A stretch of DNA of 64,000 bases from Fervidibacter canadensis (lineage in GTDB: Bacteria > Armatimonadota > Fervidibacteria > Fervidibacterales > Fervidibacteraceae). Positions 22,844 to 30,188 of the stretch are shown here, piece after piece (positions within the stretch are counted from its first letter, which is position 1; every line of letters starts with the position of its first letter). The stretch spans positions 186,001-250,000 of the forward strand of contig JBGOEJ010000001.1 of assembly GCA_041446545.1 (NCBI GenBank). The letters are read 5' to 3'. The notes under the pieces were generated by a model that did not search any database, had not been told where the DNA came from, and saw only the letters and a program-made list of their open reading frames with translations. Both the position numbers and the translations under genes were made by a program.

Positions 22844-23800
22844 TCAGGGACGGCGCTGGGCAATTTGTTGGGCAAGGCGCAGCAAAGTTTCCGACGGTGC
22901 GTCACCGATAACCACGATGGGGCGAGGGACGCTGATGACCACGACGGTCATTGCCCCCAACCGTGTGGCTCGTGGCGCCCCTTGAGGAAGCCGACAATAA
23001 GGGCAGCCATGCTCTTGAGGCGTTCCCGTCGGAAAGTAAATGGCGGCATCTGCCACCCCGTCCGTCGCATGGATCACCTGCATCGTCATGCCGCAAGAGC
23101 AGCACTCACAACGAGCGGTCACCCTTTGAACAGGCACAAAGCCATCCACCCGCCATTGGCTTATCCCTTCCCTCAGTCCCTCGCTCTCCTGCCCTGAAGT
23201 GGGCAAGCGGAAGTGGGAGCGATGTTTTCCGCTCACTTTCACCCATTCCCATCGGCTTAAAACCGTGCCGTCACGGTCTAAAATCTCTTGCGCCAAAACC
23301 ATTCCCGTTTTGGGTTCAATGGCTAACCGTCGGGCAAAAGCGTTTGGAGAGCGGGGCGCAAGTTGAACCCATTGAACGAACCGACCCGCCACTTCCGATG
23401 CCTCGTCCAATCTCACCCGATAAGAGCGACGCAACAAACTCCATCGGTCTGGGGCATGGGGCAACCGCTGAGCGCTGACGGGCACGATGCGCAAGGAGGT
23501 CATCCCTTTGGTGACCAACTGACAACCCGCAAGGCGACAGACTAATTCCGCCCCTTGCCCGTGCACTTGAAGGGTTTGCCCCGAAAGGGAGATGCGACCT
23601 TGCCGCTCCACCCAACGCCCTTGCATCTCCCGGAACGCCCAACGGGCTTGACCCGTAACGACCCACTCCTGTTGGAATTGCAAGGCTTTCCGAACCAAGC
23701 CCCATGCTTCCCTTTGACGAACTTGCCCTTGCCACCACCATCCTGCCAGAACAAGGAACGCCAAGATGCCTGAAGCGATGGCAAAGCGCCGCCATTTCAT
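22844..23800 (-). CDS. RseB/MucB-like envelope stress regulator with a cysteine-rich segment
   Basis: A 318-residue protein with an N-terminal membrane anchor or signal (ILAFLVLAGWWW). Its middle resembles the lipoprotein-carrier-like fold of RseB/MucB: repeated beta strands such as SYRVRLDEASEV, FARRLAIEPKTGMVLAQEIL and SRWEWVKVSG. The order anti-sigma factor then RseB-like protein, with a 4-base ATGA overlap, supports that assignment. Unusual is a cysteine cluster at about residues 230-270, RCECCSCGM and later CPYC, six cysteines in a region that in typical RseB is not metal-binding. This could be a metal or redox sensor; that is inference. Similarity is by fold pattern, so confidence is moderate. 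Confidence 0.6.
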   Translation of the reverse strand: MKWRRFAIASGILAFLVLAGWWWQGQVRQREAWGLVRKALQFQQEWVVTGQARWAFREMQGRWVERQGRISLSGQTLQVHGQGAELVCRLAGCQLVTKGMTSLRIVPVSAQRLPHAPDRWSLLRRSYRVRLDEASEVAGRFVQWVQLAPRSPNAFARRLAIEPKTGMVLAQEILDRDGTVLSRWEWVKVSGKHRSHFRLPTSGQESEGLREGISQWRVDGFVPVQRVTARCECCSCGMTMQVIHATDGVADAAIYFPTGTPQEHGCPYCRLPQGAPRATRLGAMTVVVISVPRPIVVIGDAPSETLLRLAQQIAQRRP

Positions 23801-24294
23801 CGCGCCTCACCGCCAGCAATCATGCCTGCCGTGAAAGTGGGATTGTTGAAGGGTGACGGCGCCGTTACGGCGATGTGTTGATGCAACACAGCGGTCACAA
23901 AAGCGTCAGGGGGCGCTATCGTGATGGTCGGTGGTGAGGATGGCGCCCCTCGCCACCAAAGCCATGCCCCCAGCGCAACGAGTCCCAATGCGGCAACAGC
24001 CATCGCCTTTTGCCACGAAGGGATTATAGCCATTTGCCTGCTTGGTTGCGGAGCGAAAAGCCCTCGGCTTGCCAGTCGTGAAGCGATGCGCTCCCACAAA
24101 TCATCAGGAGGCGTTGCTCGCTCGGCAGAGGCTTGCTGGAGCCAAAATGTCAAGCGTTCATGTTGCCGCCACAGCCGGGCGCATTCAGGACAATGAGCGA
24201 CATGCCGCCGCACCCACCAATCAATGGGCGGCAACGCTACCCCTGCCGCCGCTTCTGGCAGAAACTGATGGATCAACCGACAAAGCCAACCCAT
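23797..24294 (-). CDS. zinc-finger anti-sigma factor
   Basis: A 165-residue protein with the H-x3-C-x2-C motif HVAHCPECARLW in its N-terminal cytoplasmic part, then a helix-rich linker and one membrane helix (MAVAALGLVALGAWLWW), followed by a short outer segment. This is the architecture of anti-sigma factors that hold ECF sigma factors. No sigma factor gene lies upstream; the neighbouring prepilin gene is divergent. The downstream RseB-like gene overlaps by four bases. GGGTGA upstream of ATG 24294 is the likely ribosome binding site. Confidence 0.75.
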   Translation of the reverse strand: MGWLCRLIHQFLPEAAAGVALPPIDWWVRRHVAHCPECARLWRQHERLTFWLQQASAERATPPDDLWERIASRLASRGLFAPQPSRQMAIIPSWQKAMAVAALGLVALGAWLWWRGAPSSPPTITIAPPDAFVTAVLHQHIAVTAPSPFNNPTFTAGMIAGGEAR

Positions 24295-24489
24295 TCGGGT
24301 TCACCCGCTTTCTAAGGATAAGGCAGTTACCTCGTCGGTTCCCTCAGCAGATGCCCCATCAAAAGCCCCAATACCCTGTCTTTCGTTCAAAATTCGCCAC
24401 ATCATCGGTCAAGATCAACCGTTGCCTTCCTTGCCTTCGTGGGCATTATATGAATGTCGCTCAGTTGGACAGCACATGGATAGGGATGG

Positions 24490-25251
24490 ATGATGAACTT
24501 GAAGAGTGCTTGGGGGCGGAAAGGCTTTACGCTCATTGAGTTGCTGGTGGTAATCGCCATCATCGCCATCTTGGCGGCGATGTTGTTCCCTGTGTTCAGC
24601 AAAGTGCGGGAGAAGGCACGCCAAACGATGTGCTTGAGCAACCAAAAACAAATTGCCTTAGCCGCTGCTCAATATGCTCAAGACTACGATGGTGCTTACC
24701 CTCCTCGTTATATTGACGACTGTGGTGATCCCGCCTGCACGGTTTACTTAGGGTGACGCCAATGGCCGTCCCTGTTGCTTCCTTATGTGCGCCAGAAAGG
24801 TGGGGCAGAACTGGGGACGCCAGAGGGCGTTTTCCTTTGTCCCTCGTCCCCCATTCCCCGCACCTCGTCCACGCCACACTACAACATGAGTTGCGACAAA
24901 AACTGGAACTGGAAAGGCTACAAGTGGCGCCAATTTGATGCGACCTTGCGGGAGCCAGAAGTGCAAGAGCCTGCCGGCACTATCTTCATCACCGAGACGC
25001 CCAACTGCAGCGGCTATGGGCAAACGACGACCCCGCAGTGCGCCGCCAGTTGGCATCGCGTCTGTCAGCCCTACTTCGTTGATCCCAATCACTACAACGA
25101 CACATGGCGATGGCACACCGACATTTCCACCAACAACGGTCACCTGCGGCACAACGATGGACTGAACTACATCTTCTTTGACTTCCATGTCAAGTGGTTT
25201 CGTGCGGAAACAACGGTTAGACCCCGCAACCTTTGGTTGCTTGTCAAGTGA
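24490..25251 (+). pseudogene. prepilin-like (type II secretion/DUF1559-type) gene with in-frame TGA
   Basis: The N-terminal part has the class III prepilin signal GFTLIELLVVIAIIAILAAM and continues to residue 88, where TGA (24754-24756) interrupts the frame. Downstream the same frame stays open to 25251 and gives the rest of a normal member of this family: RQWPSLLLPYVRQKGG, CPSS, and the C-terminal NYIFFDFHVKWFR that corresponds to the DGHxKW motif. A single base change, not a frameshift, therefore separates the halves. It may be a pseudogene, a base error or a read-through product; TGA followed by C is a weak stop context. ATG 24490 has only a weak ribosome binding site. Confidence 0.75.
24837..24871 (+). 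repeat. heptamer repeat inside the interrupted prepilin gene
   Basis: Five 7-base units of NNGTCCC type, partly degenerate, run from 24837. This is the reverse complement of the GGGACNN unit found in rpoB. It codes for a serine/proline-rich stretch directly after the CPSS motif. Confidence 0.5.
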
Positions 25252-25340
25252 TGGTTCTATAGGCGTTTCTCATCGGGAGGTAAGGCTTAGAACCGCCTTT
25301 GAGGCGGGACGACACAAAAACTTCAAAGGAGGGATAGGTG

Positions 25341-26219
25341 ATGGTATGGCGTTGCTTGCGTAATGACGGATGCGTCGCTGGTTGGGGGCGCAGCCACGGC
25401 TTCACGCTCATTGAGTTGCTCGTGGTGATAGCGATAATCGCCGTTCTGGCGGCAATCTTGTTCCCTGTGTTCAGCCAGGCTCGCGAAAAGGCTCGGCAAG
25501 CCTCTTGCCTTTCCAATGTCCGCCAATACGGCATGGCATTCAACATGTATCAGCAGGACTACGACGAGACGATCATGCCTTGCTACCAGTGGTTCCCCAT
25601 TACGGGGCAATGGGTGCGATGGTGGTGGATTGACCTCGCTTACCCCTACCACCGCAACGAAACCTTGCACCTTTGCCCCTCGGGGCGCATCGCTTACGCA
25701 ACAGGTGACCGTTGGTTCTTCCCGCCTGGGGAAGGGGTTTTGAAGCAGCGGTTGCCTTGGAACATGGGCGGCAATTGCTGGCATGCCAACTTCCGAGGGA
25801 CAGGTGGAGGCACAAGCGTTTTCACCTTTGACCAAATAGGACCGCTGGGAGCGACTCGTCCGACCCAAGGAATCACCGTTCGCTTAGCCCAAATTGAGCA
25901 ACCTGCCCGACTTGTTTGGATGACCGATGCAGGTTCCATTGAGCACTGGAGTTGCCGTTGTCATCAAGACTGGCCTGACGATAACGACCCCATTGCCCGC
26001 CTTCAAGGGTTTGGCTTGCGCAACGATCCCTTTTGGGGCTTATTGCGGGGTTTTGTGAACTTGCGGCATTTGGAAGGGTTCAACACGGCGTTCGTGGATG
26101 GGCATGGCAAATGGCTGAAACGAACCAACAGTGAGGCAGATTGGGCGAACAACCCACGCGCTAAGGTCATCGGGGTTGGTCCCTTGGGTGGGTGTCACGA
26201 CGAAGTGCGTTGGCAATGA
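25341..26219 (+). CDS. prepilin-like protein (type II secretion/DUF1559-type)
   Basis: A 292-residue protein with prepilin cleavage/methylation signal GFTLIELLVVIAIIAVLAAI preceded by a 20-residue leader, a KARQASCLSNVRQYGMAF helix extension, a globular region with several Cys and Trp, and the C-terminal motif TAFVDGHGKWLK. Proteins of this type occur in large numbers in Planctomycetota and Armatimonadota and are thought to form pseudopilus-like or surface structures. ATG 25341 follows AAAGGAGGGATAGGTG. A complete gene, in contrast to its broken upstream relative; transcription probably ends at the hairpin after it. Confidence 0.85.
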   Translation: MVWRCLRNDGCVAGWGRSHGFTLIELLVVIAIIAVLAAILFPVFSQAREKARQASCLSNVRQYGMAFNMYQQDYDETIMPCYQWFPITGQWVRWWWIDLAYPYHRNETLHLCPSGRIAYATGDRWFFPPGEGVLKQRLPWNMGGNCWHANFRGTGGGTSVFTFDQIGPLGATRPTQGITVRLAQIEQPARLVWMTDAGSIEHWSCRCHQDWPDDNDPIARLQGFGLRNDPFWGLLRGFVNLRHLEGFNTAFVDGHGKWLKRTNSEADWANNPRAKVIGVGPLGGCHDEVRWQ

Positions 26220-26238
26220 GGGAGAAGGCTGCGTCGCC

Positions 26239-26283
26239 AAGGCTCCCTGTCACTGACGAAATGGCAGGGAGCCTTTCATTTTT
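26239..26283 (+). terminator. intrinsic terminator after the prepilin gene
   Basis: AAGGCTCCCTG (26239-26249) pairs perfectly with CAGGGAGCCTT (26265-26275), an 11-base-pair stem with a 15-base loop, followed by TCATTTTT. It lies 19 bases after the stop codon of the prepilin-like gene. Confidence 0.8.
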
Positions 26284-26308
26284 CCTGACAAGGGAGGTGA
26301 TGGGGGCG

Positions 26309-26497
26309 ATGCGACGGCAAATTAGTCCCCTCACGGCTTTGGTAGTTGTTGTCATCGTCATCCTGATCGTCGCCGTCGGTTGGTTCTTTTGGTCTCGCCA
26401 ACCCAGCGGTCCGCCACCCACCGAGCAGTCAACCCCACAACCGCCTGGCTTACCGTCCGCCACTCAACCTGCGACGCCTCCAGCCCCCACGCGTTAA
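26309..26497 (+). CDS. small single-span membrane protein with proline-rich tail
   Basis: A 62-residue protein: basic start (MRRQ), one strong hydrophobic helix (ALVVVVIVILIVAVGWFFW) and a Pro/Thr/Gln-rich tail. I do not recognise a family. GGGAGGTGAT at 26292-26301 is a near-perfect ribosome binding site seven bases before ATG 26309; ATG 26300 is an alternative. It lies 52 bases before a large membrane protein gene on the same strand and may be co-expressed with it. Confidence 0.55.
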   Translation: MRRQISPLTALVVVVIVILIVAVGWFFWSRQPSGPPPTEQSTPQPPGLPSATQPATPPAPTR

Positions 26498-26549
26498 AGT
26501 TGAAGCGACCGCATCAAAAACAGCACGCTCACTGGGGGATTGGTGACGG

Positions 26550-28502
26550 ATGCTGCCGTTGACGACGACGGGCTTGACGCAACTGATGGAGACCGCCCGA
26601 CGGGAACGGGTTCGCCCTCATACCTTCGCCTTGCTGGCGCTGCTCCTTCCCCTCAACGCCTATTGGGTCGGTTGGATGGAAGCCGTCAAGTGGACGGGGC
26701 ATCCGACGACTTACTCCCTTTACTTCAACACCGTCCTGCTTTTGCTCTTGCTTTTCGCCCTCACCGAACTTGTCCGCAAATTTACGGGTTGGGTCATCCT
26801 CAACCGCTCCGAACTTTTGGTGCTCTATTTCGGCTTGGGCGTCGGCAGCGCTTTAGTCGGGCACGACCAATCGCAAGTGCTCCTTTCCGTCATCGGGCAT
26901 GTCCACTACTTCAAATCGCCGACCAACCGTTACGAAGAGTTGCTCATCCCTCTCTTGCCCTCGTGGCTGATTGTCACCGACGAACCTGCTTTGCGGGCGA
27001 TGTATATCGGCAACTCTTCGGTCTGGCAATGGCAAAACTTCGTTGCGTGGCTGAAACCGTTGTCGTGGTGGTGGCTCTTTTGGGGGGCGATGTTGGCGGC
27101 GTTTTTGGGCATGAGTGTTTTGCTCATCCCCCGATGGGTGCGCCACGAAAAACTCGGTTTCCCCCTCGCCCGCTTTCCCCTTTACTTGACCGACCGAAGT
27201 TTGTATGCCAGCCGATTGTTTTGGGCGGGCTTTGCCGTCCCTGCCTTCGTCAACACCCTTAACAACCTGCATGTCGTCGTCTCCCCCGCCTTCCCGATGA
27301 TGCACACTCATCGCGTTGACTTAGGGCAATTTGTCATCAACTTCCCTTGGAACGCCATCGGTTGGACGCCCTTGAACTTCTTTCCCTTTGCCATCGGCAT
27401 CGGCTTCCTTTTGCCGCTGGACTTGCTTTTTTCCAGTTGGTTTTTCTACCTCGTCTGGAAAGCGCAACGGGTCGTCGTGGCGGCGTTGGGCTATCCGACA
27501 GGCGGTTTCGGCAACCCGCCTTATCCGCACGAACAATCTTTCGGCGCTTACATGGGTCTGGCAGCGCTGCTTTTGTGGACGGCACGCCACTACCTCGCCG
27601 ACACCCTCAAAAACTCTTGGCGCAACGATGCCAATGCTTCCTTCATCATCTCACCCCGTTGGGCATGGCTGCTGACGGTGGGCGGGTTCATTGTGCTGGT
27701 CGTTTTCAGCGTCGCCGCCAAAGCCCAATGGTGGGCGGCGTTGCTCTTTTTCATCGGCTACTTCGGCATCTCTTTGACGGTCTCGCGGGTGCGAGGCGAG
27801 TTTGGTTCACCTGTCCACGACCTTCATTTCGCCAGCCCTGGCTTAGTGATGGTGCAACTTGTCGGGACGCGCCCCTTCACCCCGCAAACTTTGTCGGTCT
27901 TCACCCTTTACTACTGGTTCAATCGCGCTCATCGCAGTCATCCGATGCCAACTGCCATGGAAGGGCTGGTCATCGGCGAACAGTTGCGACAAGAGAAAGC
28001 GATGTGGCGGGCGATGTGGCTCTCTCTCCTCATCGGCATTCCCGCCGCCTGTTACGCCCTCTTAGTGCCTTACTACCGCTTGGGCGCCGACACCGCCCAA
28101 GTGGGTGGAGCGCAACGGTGGTTCGGCTGGGAAGCCTACAACCGCTACCTTCTTCCTTGGTTGACGACAGGGCAAAAACTCAACTTAGGTGCGATCGGCT
28201 TTACCTTTGGCGGTTTCTTGTTCGTCTGGCTTTTGCACCTCTTGCGCGCCTACTGGATCGGTTGTCCCTTCCATCCCGTCGGCTACGCCATCTCAGGGAC
28301 TTGGTCTATGGAGATGGTTTGGTTTCCTTTGTTTCTGGCGTGGCTGGCGAAAGCGTTGGTCTTGCGCTATGGGACTTTCCGCGACTACTACAACTACAGC
28401 CAGTTTTTCATCGGCTTGGTCATCGGCGATTTCGTCAGCGGTGGGCTTTGGAATATCTACGGCACCCTCGTCGGCAGGGAAGTCTATCGGTTCAATGAGT
28501 GA
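26550..28502 (+). CDS. large polytopic membrane protein, DUF6784/DUF6785 type
   Basis: A 650-residue protein with about 14 hydrophobic segments. Shared features with its paralogue at 30189-32153 are LSGHD/LVGHDQ-type segment early on, an FFKSPTNRYEEL-like element after helix 4, RHEKLGFPLARFPL, a PFAIGIGFLLPLDLLFSSWFFYL helix pair, and a C-terminal FFIGLVIGDFVSGGLWNIYG. These match the pattern I associate with the family labelled DUF6784/DUF6785, common in Armatimonadota and Planctomycetota and without known function. The fold recalls oligopeptide-transporter-like carriers, which is only an impression. ATG 26550 lacks a strong ribosome binding site. Confidence 0.7.
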   Translation: MLPLTTTGLTQLMETARRERVRPHTFALLALLLPLNAYWVGWMEAVKWTGHPTTYSLYFNTVLLLLLLFALTELVRKFTGWVILNRSELLVLYFGLGVGSALVGHDQSQVLLSVIGHVHYFKSPTNRYEELLIPLLPSWLIVTDEPALRAMYIGNSSVWQWQNFVAWLKPLSWWWLFWGAMLAAFLGMSVLLIPRWVRHEKLGFPLARFPLYLTDRSLYASRLFWAGFAVPAFVNTLNNLHVVVSPAFPMMHTHRVDLGQFVINFPWNAIGWTPLNFFPFAIGIGFLLPLDLLFSSWFFYLVWKAQRVVVAALGYPTGGFGNPPYPHEQSFGAYMGLAALLLWTARHYLADTLKNSWRNDANASFIISPRWAWLLTVGGFIVLVVFSVAAKAQWWAALLFFIGYFGISLTVSRVRGEFGSPVHDLHFASPGLVMVQLVGTRPFTPQTLSVFTLYYWFNRAHRSHPMPTAMEGLVIGEQLRQEKAMWRAMWLSLLIGIPAACYALLVPYYRLGADTAQVGGAQRWFGWEAYNRYLLPWLTTGQKLNLGAIGFTFGGFLFVWLLHLLRAYWIGCPFHPVGYAISGTWSMEMVWFPLFLAWLAKALVLRYGTFRDYYNYSQFFIGLVIGDFVSGGLWNIYGTLVGREVYRFNE

Positions 28503-28597
28503 GCCTTCAATTTGTCGGAGCGCTGCAACCTCTTATCGCTGTGGCAAAGTTTGTGGGATGGCAAACCATCCTGACATTCAAAGGGAGTGGTTGACCG

Positions 28598-29503
28598 ATG
28601 CGCTTTTTGCGCAACCTCGTCCAACGGGTCACGCAACTCTTCCAACGACCCGCTCAGGAAGTGGACGAAACTTTTCTGGACGAATTAGAAGAAGCCCTCA
28701 TCCTTGCCGATGTGGGCGTGGTGACGACGGAGAAGTTGATGGCGCCCTTGCGGGAGGGCGTGAAGCGACGCACTTTGAAGACGACCGAAGAAGTCCGCAC
28801 TGCCTTGCGGGATGCCATCGTTCAACTGCTGGGCGACGACACCGCTTTGCGTTTCGCCCCGACGCCCCCGACGGTCTGGCTCTTTGTCGGTGTCAACGGG
28901 ACGGGCAAAACGACGACCGTCGCCAAATTGGCGCGTTGGGCGCAAAAGCAGGGATACAAGCCGTTGCTCGTCGCCGCTGACACCTTCCGCGCCGCCGCCA
29001 TTGACCAACTCAAAGTTTGGGGCGACCGAGTACGCGTCCCTGTCATCGCCCATCAAATGGGTTCTGACCCCGCCGCCGTCGCCTTTGATGGTGTGCAAGC
29101 CGCCAAAGCCCGAGGACACGACCTCGTCCTGATTGACACGGCAGGGCGCATGCACACCAAGTTCAACCTGCTGGAAGAGATGCGCAAGATTTATCGCTCC
29201 GTCACCAAAGCCTTAGAGCGCGAACCCGACGAAGTGTTGCTGGTGCTGGACGGGACGGCAGGACAGAATGCCATCGCCCAGGCAGAAAGTTTCCATCGCG
29301 CCATCCCCATCACGGGCATCATCGTCACCAAACTGGACGGGACGGCGAAAGGCGGAGCGGTGCTCGCCATCCGAGACCGCTTTGCCATCCCCATCAAAGC
29401 CATCGGCGTCGGCGAAAGTGCCGATGACCTTGAACCTTTTGACCCCTATGCCTTTGCCGCAGCGATGGTGGGCGAGAAAGAAGAGGAAGCAAAGGGCGAG
29501 TGA
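28598..29503 (+). CDS. ftsY: signal recognition particle receptor FtsY
   Basis: A 301-residue SRP GTPase. The N domain (residues 20-85) is followed by the G domain with P-loop GVNGTGKTTTVAKLA, the SRP-GTPase-specific ADTFRAAAIDQL insertion, DTAGRMHTKFNL and TKLDGTAKGG. GVGESADDLEPFDPYAFA is the conserved C-terminus of FtsY and separates it from Ffh. The acidic A domain is almost absent, as in many thermophiles. ATG 28598 is well placed. Confidence 0.96.
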   Translation: MRFLRNLVQRVTQLFQRPAQEVDETFLDELEEALILADVGVVTTEKLMAPLREGVKRRTLKTTEEVRTALRDAIVQLLGDDTALRFAPTPPTVWLFVGVNGTGKTTTVAKLARWAQKQGYKPLLVAADTFRAAAIDQLKVWGDRVRVPVIAHQMGSDPAAVAFDGVQAAKARGHDLVLIDTAGRMHTKFNLLEEMRKIYRSVTKALEREPDEVLLVLDGTAGQNAIAQAESFHRAIPITGIIVTKLDGTAKGGAVLAIRDRFAIPIKAIGVGESADDLEPFDPYAFAAAMVGEKEEEAKGE

Positions 29504-29576
29504 GGGAAAGGGCAACGAAGAAAATGGCAGCCATCGCCGACCGTCAGCCGTGATCGCTCTCTCAGGAGGGGCAAAG

Positions 29577-30179
29577 ATGCTGCGGAAGGTTTTGGAATGG
29601 CTTGGTTGGAAACGCACCCAACCGCCTGCCGAAATAGATTGGCAAGCATTGTCGGGCGAACTGGTCATTCGCCCGATGACTTTTGAGGATTTGGACGCTG
29701 TGGCGCGGTTGGAGAAACTTTGTTTTGGTTGGGGGGCATGGTCAAAGAGTGCTTTTGCTTCGGAACTGCGGCGCGGCTATGACAGTTACTTTGCCGTCGC
29801 CACCCTCGGCGGCGTCATCGTCGGTTTTGCGGGCTGGCGGCGGGAACTCAACGAAGCCCATGTCGCCAACATTGCCGTCCATCCTAATGGGCGTGGGCGC
29901 AAGATTGGCGAATTGCTTTTGCGCCACATCTTGGAAGAAGCCGTGCGACGGGGCTTGAACATTTCACTTTTGGAAGTCCGCAAGTCCAACACCGTCGCCC
30001 AAAACCTTTACCGCAAGTATGGCTACGAAGTCGTCGGAGTTCGGCGCGCCTATTACCAATTCCCGTTGGAAGATGCCCTCGTCATGAAGTTGAGTGACAT
30101 CCAAGCCGCTTTAGCCAAAGTGCCGCCGCCGCAAGTCAACTTCCACCGCACAACGACCCATCGCAAAGAGGAAGGGTAG
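29577..30179 (+). CDS. rimI: GNAT N-acetyltransferase, RimI-like
   Basis: A 200-residue protein. After a 40-residue N-terminal extension the GNAT fold begins at LVIRPMTFEDLDAVARLEK. The acetyl-CoA loop is NIAVHPNGRGRKIGELLLRH, and LEVRKSNTVAQNLYRKYGYE with the late YYQFPLEDALVMKL is characteristic of RimI-type ribosomal protein alanine N-acetyltransferases. The frame is open far upstream, but ATG 29577 with CAGGAGGGGC before it gives the correct size. The N-terminal extension is unusual and its role unknown. Confidence 0.85.
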   Translation: MLRKVLEWLGWKRTQPPAEIDWQALSGELVIRPMTFEDLDAVARLEKLCFGWGAWSKSAFASELRRGYDSYFAVATLGGVIVGFAGWRRELNEAHVANIAVHPNGRGRKIGELLLRHILEEAVRRGLNISLLEVRKSNTVAQNLYRKYGYEVVGVRRAYYQFPLEDALVMKLSDIQAALAKVPPPQVNFHRTTTHRKEEG

Positions 30180-30188
30180 GAGAGGACG

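Noticed and set aside
24754..24756. TGA recoded as tryptophan or selenocysteine
   Set aside because: TGA ends many intact genes in this window (for example rplA, sco, hemQ), and no selenocysteine element or matching family position is visible.
27347..28498. 383-codon frame on the plus strand in another frame of the DUF6785-type gene
   Set aside because: The overlapping 650-residue frame shows regular membrane helices and matches its paralogue; the alternative is rich in Arg and His with no structure.
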